Origin: a virus
DNA: 34,477 nt
IMG/VR virus record: IMGVR_UViG_3300042691_014218
Location: 1 to 34,477 of that record
Strand: one strand, 5' to 3'
The translations under genes and the position numbers were made by a program. Below, one piece after another: positions 16,506-24,492 of this stretch. The notes beneath the pieces were generated by a model. The model was given only the letters and a program-made list of their open reading frames with translations. It ran no database searches and had not been told where the DNA came from. Numbering within the stretch: position 1 is the stretch's first letter; each line of letters starts with the position of its first letter.

Positions 16506-16983
16506 AAAATTTTGTAAATATTTTGAAGGGTATTTTAACAATCAAAAACAAGCATTTTCTAATCCAAGTTCATTTGCTTTGATTGAACTTGAACATTTTC
16601 AATTGTCAAGTAATAAATTTAGAATTATCCAAAAGTATAATATTGATCCTACTCCATATAGAAAAAATATTATCGAAATTTTTGAAGAAAATGATCACTT
16701 GTTAATTAAAAATTATAAAGATAATGAAGAATTGACTTATCTTTCTGGGTGTGATATTATTATGGAATATAAAGATAATAAATTTTTTGGTAAAAATACT
16801 TGTAAAGACTGTATTGTTAACTGGCAAGAAAAGTCTACATATTTAATTACTGAAAGTATTCTTACTGAAAATCTTTATGAAGTAGTTGATCGTGGATTTG
16901 ATACTACGACTGATGAACAAATTTGGGGTTCTTTTTTTGGATCTTTTCAGTTTAATAAAATTAAATCTTTAATTGAGGAGTAA
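16498..16983 (+). CDS. cpeT: Phycobiliprotein lyase, CpeT family
   Basis: 161 residues with the order of motifs of the CpcT/CpeT lyases: Phe-x-Asn-Gln-x-Gln-Ala near residue 14, Asn-Pro-x-x-Phe-Ala-x-Ile, Pro-Tyr-Arg (about 52), Gly-Cys-Asp-Ile-Ile-Met-Glu-Tyr, Phe-Gly-Lys-Asn-Thr-Cys-Lys-Asp-Cys, and the closing Asp-Arg-Gly-Phe-Asp...Trp-Gly-Ser-Phe-Phe-Gly-Ser-Phe. These proteins handle bilins during attachment to phycoerythrin or phycocyanin cysteines. Cyanophages carry cpeT as an auxiliary gene, probably to keep or reshape light harvesting during infection. It is somewhat shorter than host CpeT (near 200 residues). It is followed directly by tRNA-Thr. Confidence 0.88.
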   Translation: MIEKFCKYFEGYFNNQKQAFSNPSSFALIELEHFQLSSNKFRIIQKYNIDPTPYRKNIIEIFEENDHLLIKNYKDNEELTYLSGCDIIMEYKDNKFFGKNTCKDCIVNWQEKSTYLITESILTENLYEVVDRGFDTTTDEQIWGSFFGSFQFNKIKSLIEE

Positions 16984-16994
16984 TCCTCTATTTT

Positions 16995-17068
16995 GCCTCT
17001 GTAGCTCAGTTGGATAGAGCAGGGCTTTTGTAAAGCTCAGGTCGCAAGTTCAAGTCTTGTCGGGGGCT
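16995..17068 (+). tRNA. tRNA-Thr (anticodon TGT)
   Basis: 74 bases: acceptor GCCTCTG pairs with CGGGGGC using two G-T pairs, D stem GCTC/GAGC, anticodon loop TTTGTAA giving TGT (reads ACA), T arm GCAAG-TTCAAGT-CTTGT. CCA is not encoded. ACA is frequent in the virion genes. A small GAGTT-AAT-AACTC hairpin follows at 17071-17083. Confidence 0.92.
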
Positions 17069-17087
17069 TTGAGTTAATAACTCTAAT

Positions 17088-18224
17088 ATGAAAAACGAAG
17101 TAAATTTTAAATATATTGATGTCTTTGATAACAAAGATGTAACTTATGATTTGGAAAAATATCCAATGAATAAGATTATTCTTAGGGAAGTACAAAAATA
17201 TTATCCAAGTGTCCAAGATCTAAGTCTTCTTCATGAACATATTGAAGGTGGAAAAGTATCTGATTTAATGTCTAAGGTAAGTAAAGACTTAACAAAGACT
17301 GAATTTTACGAGTACTTTGATGATATTGTTAAACAATATGTTGTATCCCAAATTGATCGTGATGTTTTAATCCAAAAATTTGGAAATGTTAGGGCAGTTA
17401 TTCCAAATCAAGACAAAATTGGCGCTCTTCTTCATTTTCATCAAGGAAGATGGGTTGGTAACGGTCTTGGATTAAGAACTGTTTGGATGGCATTTACTGA
17501 TTGTTATGAAAGTAATAGTTTACAAATTCTTCCTTTAGAGGAAAGTAGAAAAATTACGATTGACGCAGTTAAAGAAAATTGGACATATGAAAAACTCCAA
17601 GAAGAATGTACAAAATATGCATTCCCTGTAACTATTAAACCTGGACAGTTTCATTTGTTTACTCAGGAACATATTCATGGCAATTTTCCAAATCTCACTA
17701 ATAAAACGAGAATTAGTATTGATGTAAGAATTCTATTGAAAGATGGTCAACCACACCGTAAATGGCCTGGTGCTTACTTTAGGAAATTGGGAGATCTTGA
17801 TATTAATTCTACACCAGTAGAAATTAAATCAGGTGAATCTACAGCAACATATGCTGAGTATGAAGGATTTAAAACAAAAGGAATTGATCTTCATTTTCAA
17901 ACTCTTACCGTAAGAAATTATTGTTCCAGAATGGGATATGTTTTCCCATATCAACATGCGGATAATGAAGGTACTCACCATGCACATTTAGAACATTTAA
18001 TTGAGCATGGAAATATTGATCATTTGTTCCTGTTTAGTATTTTTTCACTACCAGATGATCCAGATAGAAGACAATATTTAATGAATTTAGCTTTAAAGAG
18101 TAATTGTAAACTGCACTTTGCAAATGAAGAATTTGTACTTGACAATGAGAAAATGTTGAGTAAAATAGAGTACTTACGATCGTTTACGAATGATTGGACA
18201 AATCCTGTTGATCAAGTTCTATGA
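17088..18224 (+). CDS. 2OG oxygenase-like protein fused to LIC12192-type carbohydrate-cluster domain
   Basis: 378 residues in two parts. Residues about 80-245 resemble phytanoyl-type 2OG oxygenases of surface-sugar gene clusters: Leu-His-Phe-His (about 115-118), Val-Trp-Met-Ala-Phe-Thr-Asp-Cys, Asn-Ser-Leu-Gln-Ile-Leu-Pro, then His-Gly-Asn (about 195) and Thr-Arg-Ile-Ser-Ile-Asp (Arg about 206). The expected HxD appears as HxH, so metal binding may be altered. Residues about 265-378 (Leu-Thr-Val-Arg-Asn-Tyr-Cys, His-Leu-Glu-His-Leu, Ser-Ile-Phe-Ser-Leu-Pro) resemble the sporadic carbohydrate cluster LIC12192 family, usually a separate protein beside such an oxygenase. A role in modifying a sugar or other surface molecule is inferred. 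Assignment is from memory of the families. Confidence 0.6.
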   Translation: MKNEVNFKYIDVFDNKDVTYDLEKYPMNKIILREVQKYYPSVQDLSLLHEHIEGGKVSDLMSKVSKDLTKTEFYEYFDDIVKQYVVSQIDRDVLIQKFGNVRAVIPNQDKIGALLHFHQGRWVGNGLGLRTVWMAFTDCYESNSLQILPLEESRKITIDAVKENWTYEKLQEECTKYAFPVTIKPGQFHLFTQEHIHGNFPNLTNKTRISIDVRILLKDGQPHRKWPGAYFRKLGDLDINSTPVEIKSGESTATYAEYEGFKTKGIDLHFQTLTVRNYCSRMGYVFPYQHADNEGTHHAHLEHLIEHGNIDHLFLFSIFSLPDDPDRRQYLMNLALKSNCKLHFANEEFVLDNEKMLSKIEYLRSFTNDWTNPVDQVL

Positions 18225-18403
18225 AAATTAATCTTTGGTATTGTAATGATATGAAACAATGGCGTTGGACCTTATGTGATGATTCGAGACCTATATTAAA
18301 GCAAGAATCTGGTCAACAACCAAATCTTAGAGATGCAATGAATGATGTGGCAAATACTGTTGAATATATACTTGACAAACAAGAAAATGGTGCTATAATT
18401 TAA
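18221..18403 (+). CDS. Hypothetical small protein
   Basis: 60 residues; the ATG overlaps the previous TGA (ATGA). Front half has four Trp/Tyr residues and two Cys (Leu-Trp-Tyr-Cys, Trp-Arg-Trp-Thr-Leu-Cys), then a helical C-terminus. No family recognised. Its last 30 bases contain an almost perfect sigma70 promoter, so the end of the gene may be constrained by that element rather than by protein function. Confidence 0.5.
   Translation: MKINLWYCNDMKQWRWTLCDDSRPILKQESGQQPNLRDAMNDVANTVEYILDKQENGAII
18372..18399 (+). promoter_or_regulatory. Strong sigma70 promoter with extended -10
   Basis: TTGACA (18372-18377), 16 bases, TGC-TATAAT (TATAAT 18394-18399). Both hexamers are exact and the TGn extension is present. 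The start would be near 18406, only 40 bases before an intrinsic terminator. Confidence 0.7.
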
Positions 18404-18405
18404 TT

Positions 18406-18468
18406 GCGATACTAATTCGCAGTGACCCAAAAAGTGTGACTTCAGAACCCTCTTTTAGAGGGTTTTGT
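18406..18468 (+). ncRNA. Candidate small RNA between promoter and terminator
   Basis: The predicted transcript is about 63 nt. It contains a 5' hairpin (maximum arms 18403-18409 and 18417-18423, loop TACTAAT), an open A-rich segment (18424-18445) and a 3' terminator hairpin with T run. No reading frame with a ribosome-binding site fits. The architecture is that of bacterial trans-acting small RNAs, but it could also be a leader read through into the fibre gene. Confidence 0.45.
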
Positions 18469-18470
18469 TG
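18446..18470 (+). terminator. Intrinsic terminator closing the accessory island
   Basis: AACCCTCT (18446-18453), loop TTT, AGAGGGTT (18457-18464), then a T-rich tail. A perfect eight-pair stem. It separates early-type transcription from the late fibre gene. Confidence 0.85.
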
Positions 18471-18495
18471 TATTAAAATCACTATTTTTTATGTG

Positions 18496-18503
18496 AATAA
18501 ATA
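18496..18503 (+). promoter_or_regulatory. T4-type late promoter octamer
   Basis: AATAAATA about 30 bases before the giant fibre gene, just after the terminator. Confidence 0.65.
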
Positions 18504-18532
18504 AAACATAGTAGAAACCTAAGAGTAATAAA

Positions 18533-21500
18533 ATGGGTCTTAGTCGCTTAGATAATTTCTTAAAAAATAGCAGAGGAAATACTCTGTATGTCGATCCATC
18601 GAGTATTGACGCTACAGACAGTATTGAAAATCAAGGTAATTCTCTTGCTCGCCCGTTTAAAACAATTCAGAGAGCACTGATAGAAGCAGCAAGATTTTCA
18701 TATCAGCGAGGATTTGATAATGATAGGTTTGGTAGAACCACTATCATAGTTTATCCTGGTGATCATATTATTGATAATAGACCTGGATGGATACCTATTC
18801 ATGAAGCACCTGTAAGTGGTAGTAACTGGAGACAAAGAAGTGGTGCATTATCAAATGATTTTACTGCGTTTAATTTAGATTCTAATTTTGATGTATTTGA
18901 TGATAATAATGATCTGTATAAATTTAATAGTGTTTATGGTGGAGTAATAATACCTCGTGGTACATCTTTAGTAGGACTTGATTTAAGAAAGACTAAAATC
19001 AGACCAAGATTTGTACCTGATCCTACAAATGATAATATTCAAACAACTGCTATTTTCAGAGTAACTGGTTCTTGCTATTTTTATCAGTTTACTCTTTTTG
19101 ATGCCGATCCAGCAGGAACTGTTTATAATTCTTATAATAATACAAAATTTGTACCTAATTTTTCACATCATAAAGTAACTGCGTTTGAATATGCGGATGG
19201 AGCAAATCCAGTAAGTATTAATGATACATTTTTAAACTATTATACTGATAGAACTGATTTAGACTTATATTATCAAAAAATTGGACTTGCTTATGGTCCT
19301 TCAAGTGGAAGAGAAATTGCTAATGATTATCCTAGCACCGCTATAGATGTTCAAGCAAAAGTAGATGAATTTAGAATTGTTGGATCAAAAGGACAAGATG
19401 TTGGTATTACTAGCATAAGATCTGGTGATGGTGTAACTGCTAGTACCACAATTACTGTTGATTTAGAAGAAATTATTCCAGGTTTGGATGTAGATACTCC
19501 AATCAGAATTGAAGGAGTTCCAGTATCTGGATATAATGGTCAATATGTAATTTCTACAGTAGAAACTCCAACTAGGATTACCTATAAAACTTCAGTCGCT
19601 CCTGTTAATCCTTTACCACTAATAGTAAGTGGTTCTCCTACATTAAACGTTGTAGTTGACACTGTAACATCATCTTCTCCATACATATTCAACTGTTCTT
19701 TAAGATCAGTTTTTGGTATGTGTGGTCTTCATGCTGATGGAAGTAAATCAGATGGATTTAAATCAATGGTTGTTGCCCAATTCACAGGAATTGGACTTCA
19801 AAAAGATGATAATGCTTTTGTAAGATATAATAATTCTACAGGTGTATATGAGGATAATACTGCAGTAACGAATATTCACACAAATTCTTCTGCATTATAT
19901 AAACCAACTTATGAAAGTTTCCATATTAAAGCATCTAATGATGCATTCCTACAATTAGTATCTATTTTTGCTATTGGTTATGCAAATCACTTCTTAGTGG
20001 AAAGTGGTGGTGATCACTCTATTACTAACTCAAACTCCAACTTTGGTGCAAAGGCATTAGTTGCAAGAGGATTTAAGCGTGACGCTTTCCCAAGAGATGA
20101 TACTGGATTTATAACTCACATTATACCACCAAAAGAAATTGAAACCTCAGATGTTACGATTGAATTTGATGCTATTGATGTTAATGCAACTGTTGGTGTT
20201 GGATCAACAACTAGACTGTACTTATATAACAGAACCAACCCTAATGACCCACCAAATCACATTGTAGAAGGATACAGAATTGGTGCTAAAGTAGACGATA
20301 GTTTGCATGTGTTGTTGAATGATGGTAGTGGTACTACAAGATCACTATCTGCTAGAATTATTATGCCTAATACCCAAAATACGGGTGTTTACGAATCAAC
20401 TTCTAGAAAAATAGTTCATGTTGGTAGAACGACTGCAGGAATTAATAGTATTGCTGCGGATACATTAACATTTACTACTCCACATAAATTTATTAATGGT
20501 GAAACTATTAGAATTACCAGTAGCACTGGTGAATTACCTGATGGATTAAGACATAATCAGGTTTACTATGCAATAACAAATGGTGTAAACTCTGACCAAA
20601 TTCAAATTGCACAGACATTTAATGATACTGTTACTGCAGATGCAATTTCAATTAATAATAAAGGTGGTATATTAGTCGTAGAAAGTAGAGTATCTGATAA
20701 AGTTTCTGGTGATATTGGACATCCTATTCAGTTTGATAGTAATATAGGGCAATGGTATTTAACTGTAAGTGGAATTTCTACATTTAATAATCTTACTTCT
20801 GCTATTGTTGGTCTAGGGACAAATGGATTAGGTAGTGCGACTTCCAGATCATTTATAAAAAGAACCCCAGATACTAGATCTTTATCCGATAAAATTTACA
20901 AAGCAAGATATATTATTCCAAGAGATTCTGTTGTTGTTGCTAGACCACCTCAGGAAGGATTTGTAATTCAAGAATCTAATGATAATATTGGACCAAATGC
21001 TGCCGAAATTATAAAGTACAATAGTGTAGATTCTGTAAACTTATCTAATAGTTCTGAATTAAGAAACTATAGATTAATATCTGATGCTATTTGGGATAAT
21101 TTAGTTGGTATTGCAACTTTTACTACAGAAGTTGCACATGAACTTTCTGCAGGTTCTTTAATTGAGATTAAAAATATTAAGACAACTACCAATGTAAATG
21201 GTATTGGAAACAGTGGATTTAATGGATACCATGTAGTTTCATCAAAACCAACCAGAAGAACATTTACAGTTGGATTGACTACAAATCCTGGTACTTTTAT
21301 AAACAATACTTCTGTTAGAGATGAAAATCTACCTTATTATAGTAGAGCAAAATTCAATAATACATTCGTAGTATATAAGTCTGATGAAATTCAAGAGTAT
21401 GTTCCAAATGATAAAGATGGAATTTATCATTTAACCCTGCTAAGTGTTTCGAATTCACCAAATGTAGTACCATTTGATGGACTAAGATTTTCTCAACCAA

Positions 21501-24418
21501 TTAAAAATCTTTATCCTCAGTTAGATCGTGATAATTCAAATTCCGATCCACAAAAGGCAACATCGTTTGCACTACCAAATCCAATTGGTTTAGTTGAAGT
21601 TGATAACCCAGAACATAGTATTACTAGAGAAACTTTAGTTAATAAATTACATGATTTTGCAGTTGGTTTTGGACTAACTGACATTCAATCATCATCTGGT
21701 GTTGCTCATACCTTATATACAAAATTAGATCATGGTCTTAATAGAATTACTAGAGTTGGTATTGTAAGTACTGGACGAAATTATGGAAATGGTTCAGGAA
21801 CAGATCAAACTTTATACAATGCAAAGTTAGTTGGATTTGCTGGATCTACTACTGGTAAGTATGCAACTGCTAATATAAAAATTAATGCATCTGGTTCTAT
21901 TACTGCTGTTAATATTGTTGATGGTGGTAGTGCATATGGCATTGGTAATACTTTAGCAATCGTTGGTGTTGCAACAACTTCCGCTCATATTGTTGGTGTT
22001 GTAAGTGTAACTCAAATTTATAATAATATCGGTGATACCATTGCAGTAGAAGGTGTTCAGGGAGATACTTTTAAAACATATAATAACTTATACAGAATTA
22101 CAAGTATAAATGTGGGGCAAGAGAAACAAATTCAAGTTTCTTCTGCATCAACAATTACTGCAGATTATGAATTTATTGGATCATTACCAATAATTGGTGT
22201 TAATACTAATGGATTGGTCAAAGTTAATACTGATGCTTTATTGTATACTGCAGCATATGTAACTGGAAAAACCATAGGAATTTCATCAATATCCTATCAA
22301 AAAACAACTGGTATTGCTAGTGTTACATTTTCACAACCTCATGGATATTATGTTGATAATAAAGTAAGAATTAGTGGATTTAATGAGAATTTCTTTAATG
22401 GGGATTTTATTGTTAAGAAAATTAATAGTGTAAATTCTTTTGATATTAATGTTGGTGTAAATACTATTTCCTTAGGAACTACTACAAATACTGGTGCATA
22501 TGCATTTAAACCTGGATTTGGTGCTCAAGGTGGATTTTTAAATGTTAATAATGAAAGAAGTTCTGGTAGAATTACCCCATATTATGCTGGAATTACAACT
22601 ACGTTATCTATTGCATTAACAAACCCAAATACAAATACACTTACTGTTGCTGATGCTCTAAGACTTAATCTGCAGGTTGGTGATTATCTTATTGTAGATA
22701 GTGAGATAATGAGAGTTTCTTCTACAGTAACATCTTCAACACAAATTAATGTTTTCCGTGGTTTATTTGGTAGTTCTAAAGAAAGTCATCCACTTAATTC
22801 TGTTGTAAGAAGAGTTAAATTTATCCCAATTGAATTTAGAAGGAACTCAATTCTTCGTGCTTCTGGTCATACATTTGAGTATCTTGGATTTGGTCCTGGT
22901 AACTATTCTACTGCTCTTCCAGAAAGACAGGATAGAAAGTTTACTGATACTGAAAGAGTACTGTCACAATCAGTAAGTGATGATGGTGGTGCTCCAATTT
23001 ACACTGGTATGGATGACAGAGGTAATAATTATACTGTTAATGCTGTTACTAATTCATCTACTGGTCAAGAACTTCTTGTAAATACTCCAATACCTTCTGT
23101 TAGAGGTGAAGATTTAACATCAGACACAACTTCTGTTGGATTTGATGTACAATCAACATCAGAGTTAACAATTCAAAGATCATTAAAAGTTGAAGGTGGA
23201 AATGCTGGAACTATAATTTCGGAATTTAATGGTCCTGTTATATTCAACAATAAGTTATCATCTAATTCTGATGAAGGTATTGAAGCAAATTCCCTATATT
23301 TACAGGGTGATGCTACTATCTCTAGAAAGTACACTGTTGGTGTATCGCAACCATCTTTAGCAGGTAACCCAGGAGATATTGTATTTTATTCTGATCCTCA
23401 TCCAGGTGGAACGATTGGATGGGTTTATACAGTAGAAAATAATTGGAAAGAATTTGCACCAATTAAGAATGAAAATGGGCACTTTGTTGGTATCTTCAGT
23501 GGTTCATTTATTGGTGATGGATCTGCTCTTAGTAGTGTATCTGATATTTGGGTTTTTGATGGTGTTGGTATTTCAACGACTGCTAATGTTGGTATCGAAA
23601 CAACTTCAGCAAAACCAGGATATTCGCTTTATGCTTCTGGACCAGTATTATTTGAAAATAACGTAGAATTTAGATCTCAGTCTCTACTTTGGAATATTAC
23701 TAATGGTTTCTTAGTTAATACTGGTATTACTACATTTAATCAACAATTGAATGCTAATACATTTAGAACTGTTGGTGTTGCTACGTTCCAAAATGATATT
23801 ATTGTAACTACTAATCCAGCAACAACTGGAGATACTGCTGGTAATTATTTAAAATTTGTTCAAACTGATACTGCTATCAACTCTTCGTATTTCTATGGTG
23901 GAATTCTTTGGGATGGTAATGATACTGGTAATAATGGAACTAGAGGATATATTAGAGGAGAATCTGAAGGAACTTCTGGTCAATTTGCTATAACTTTTGG
24001 TACTCAATCAACTGGTGCAAGTAATCCACAGGAAAGATTGAGACTTGATAGTGTTGGTGATGTTAATGTCACTAACAATTTAAATGTTGGTATTAATATT
24101 GTTGCTTCTGGTGAAATAACTGCCAATTCTGATGAAAGAATTAAAACTAATATTAAGACTATTGATAATGCACTTGATAAAGTTCTTCAACTTCGTGGAG
24201 TTGAGTATGATCGTACAGATATTGAAAAGCATCAAATTGGTGTTATTGCTCAAGAGGTTGAGAAAGTCTTACCAGACTTAGTTTTAGATGGTGAGAAAAA
24301 GTCTGTTGCGTATGGTAACATGGTAGCAGTTCTTATCGAAGCGATCAAAGAGCAACAAAAACAAATTGATGCTCAAGGTAAGCAAATCGAGGAACTTTTA
24401 AAGAGACTTGACGGATAA
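18533..24418 (+). CDS. Giant tail-fibre/spike protein with C-terminal S74 chaperone domain
   Basis: 1961 residues. The front (Asn-Thr-Leu-Tyr-Val-Asp-Pro, Arg-Pro-Phe-Lys-Thr-Ile-Gln-Arg-Ala-Leu, about 15-50) is the opening of pectate-lyase-like beta-helix proteins and recurs in cyanophage fibres. The body is a long series of Ser/Thr/Gly/Asn-rich strands with little charge. The last 100 residues are a Peptidase_S74 intramolecular chaperone: Ser-Asp-Glu-Arg-Ile-Lys (Ser about 1866, Lys five later, the self-cleavage pair), Gly-Val-Ile-Ala-Gln-Glu-Val-Glu, then a coiled coil (Glu-Gln-Gln-Lys-Gln-Ile-Asp). This domain folds the trimer and is then cut off. It probably binds the host surface and sets host range. 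It has a private late promoter and ends at a strong terminator. Confidence 0.85.
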   Translation: MGLSRLDNFLKNSRGNTLYVDPSSIDATDSIENQGNSLARPFKTIQRALIEAARFSYQRGFDNDRFGRTTIIVYPGDHIIDNRPGWIPIHEAPVSGSNWRQRSGALSNDFTAFNLDSNFDVFDDNNDLYKFNSVYGGVIIPRGTSLVGLDLRKTKIRPRFVPDPTNDNIQTTAIFRVTGSCYFYQFTLFDADPAGTVYNSYNNTKFVPNFSHHKVTAFEYADGANPVSINDTFLNYYTDRTDLDLYYQKIGLAYGPSSGREIANDYPSTAIDVQAKVDEFRIVGSKGQDVGITSIRSGDGVTASTTITVDLEEIIPGLDVDTPIRIEGVPVSGYNGQYVISTVETPTRITYKTSVAPVNPLPLIVSGSPTLNVVVDTVTSSSPYIFNCSLRSVFGMCGLHADGSKSDGFKSMVVAQFTGIGLQKDDNAFVRYNNSTGVYEDNTAVTNIHTNSSALYKPTYESFHIKASNDAFLQLVSIFAIGYANHFLVESGGDHSITNSNSNFGAKALVARGFKRDAFPRDDTGFITHIIPPKEIETSDVTIEFDAIDVNATVGVGSTTRLYLYNRTNPNDPPNHIVEGYRIGAKVDDSLHVLLNDGSGTTRSLSARIIMPNTQNTGVYESTSRKIVHVGRTTAGINSIAADTLTFTTPHKFINGETIRITSSTGELPDGLRHNQVYYAITNGVNSDQIQIAQTFNDTVTADAISINNKGGILVVESRVSDKVSGDIGHPIQFDSNIGQWYLTVSGISTFNNLTSAIVGLGTNGLGSATSRSFIKRTPDTRSLSDKIYKARYIIPRDSVVVARPPQEGFVIQESNDNIGPNAAEIIKYNSVDSVNLSNSSELRNYRLISDAIWDNLVGIATFTTEVAHELSAGSLIEIKNIKTTTNVNGIGNSGFNGYHVVSSKPTRRTFTVGLTTNPGTFINNTSVRDENLPYYSRAKFNNTFVVYKSDEIQEYVPNDKDGIYHLTLLSVSNSPNVVPFDGLRFSQPIKNLYPQLDRDNSNSDPQKATSFALPNPIGLVEVDNPEHSITRETLVNKLHDFAVGFGLTDIQSSSGVAHTLYTKLDHGLNRITRVGIVSTGRNYGNGSGTDQTLYNAKLVGFAGSTTGKYATANIKINASGSITAVNIVDGGSAYGIGNTLAIVGVATTSAHIVGVVSVTQIYNNIGDTIAVEGVQGDTFKTYNNLYRITSINVGQEKQIQVSSASTITADYEFIGSLPIIGVNTNGLVKVNTDALLYTAAYVTGKTIGISSISYQKTTGIASVTFSQPHGYYVDNKVRISGFNENFFNGDFIVKKINSVNSFDINVGVNTISLGTTTNTGAYAFKPGFGAQGGFLNVNNERSSGRITPYYAGITTTLSIALTNPNTNTLTVADALRLNLQVGDYLIVDSEIMRVSSTVTSSTQINVFRGLFGSSKESHPLNSVVRRVKFIPIEFRRNSILRASGHTFEYLGFGPGNYSTALPERQDRKFTDTERVLSQSVSDDGGAPIYTGMDDRGNNYTVNAVTNSSTGQELLVNTPIPSVRGEDLTSDTTSVGFDVQSTSELTIQRSLKVEGGNAGTIISEFNGPVIFNNKLSSNSDEGIEANSLYLQGDATISRKYTVGVSQPSLAGNPGDIVFYSDPHPGGTIGWVYTVENNWKEFAPIKNENGHFVGIFSGSFIGDGSALSSVSDIWVFDGVGISTTANVGIETTSAKPGYSLYASGPVLFENNVEFRSQSLLWNITNGFLVNTGITTFNQQLNANTFRTVGVATFQNDIIVTTNPATTGDTAGNYLKFVQTDTAINSSYFYGGILWDGNDTGNNGTRGYIRGESEGTSGQFAITFGTQSTGASNPQERLRLDSVGDVNVTNNLNVGINIVASGEITANSDERIKTNIKTIDNALDKVLQLRGVEYDRTDIEKHQIGVIAQEVEKVLPDLVLDGEKKSVAYGNMVAVLIEAIKEQQKQIDAQGKQIEELLKRLDG

Positions 24419-24441
24419 TTGACCAATTGATAAACTGTCAC

Positions 24442-24469
24442 AAGGGGTCCCCCAGGACCCCTTTGTTTT
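24442..24469 (+). terminator. Intrinsic terminator after fibre gene
   Basis: AAGGGGTCC (24442-24450), loop CCCA, GGACCCCTT (24455-24463), followed by a T-rich run. A nine-pair perfect stem, the end of the late fibre transcript. Confidence 0.88.
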
Positions 24470-24473
24470 GCTG

Positions 24474-24479
24474 TATAAT
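24474..24479 (+). promoter_or_regulatory. -10-like element before helicase
   Basis: TATAAT 14 bases before ATG 24493, directly after the terminator. No -35 match is visible at 16-18 bases, and the leader would be very short. Supported mainly by its location at a transcription boundary. Confidence 0.4.
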
Positions 24480-24492
24480 AATTACATCATCA

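Noticed and set aside
15825-17068. tRNA genes as integration attachment sites
   Set aside because: No integrase or flanking direct repeat is visible, and T4-like cyanophages are lytic; phage-coded translation tRNAs are the simpler reading.
18138-18166. TTGACA-N16-TAAAAT inside the oxygenase fusion gene
   Set aside because: A weaker -10 with coding constraint; the stronger promoter at 18372 explains local transcription better.
24427-24492. N-terminal extension of the helicase from TTG 24427
   Set aside because: It would translate through a nine-pair terminator; ATG 24493 begins just before the first helicase motif.
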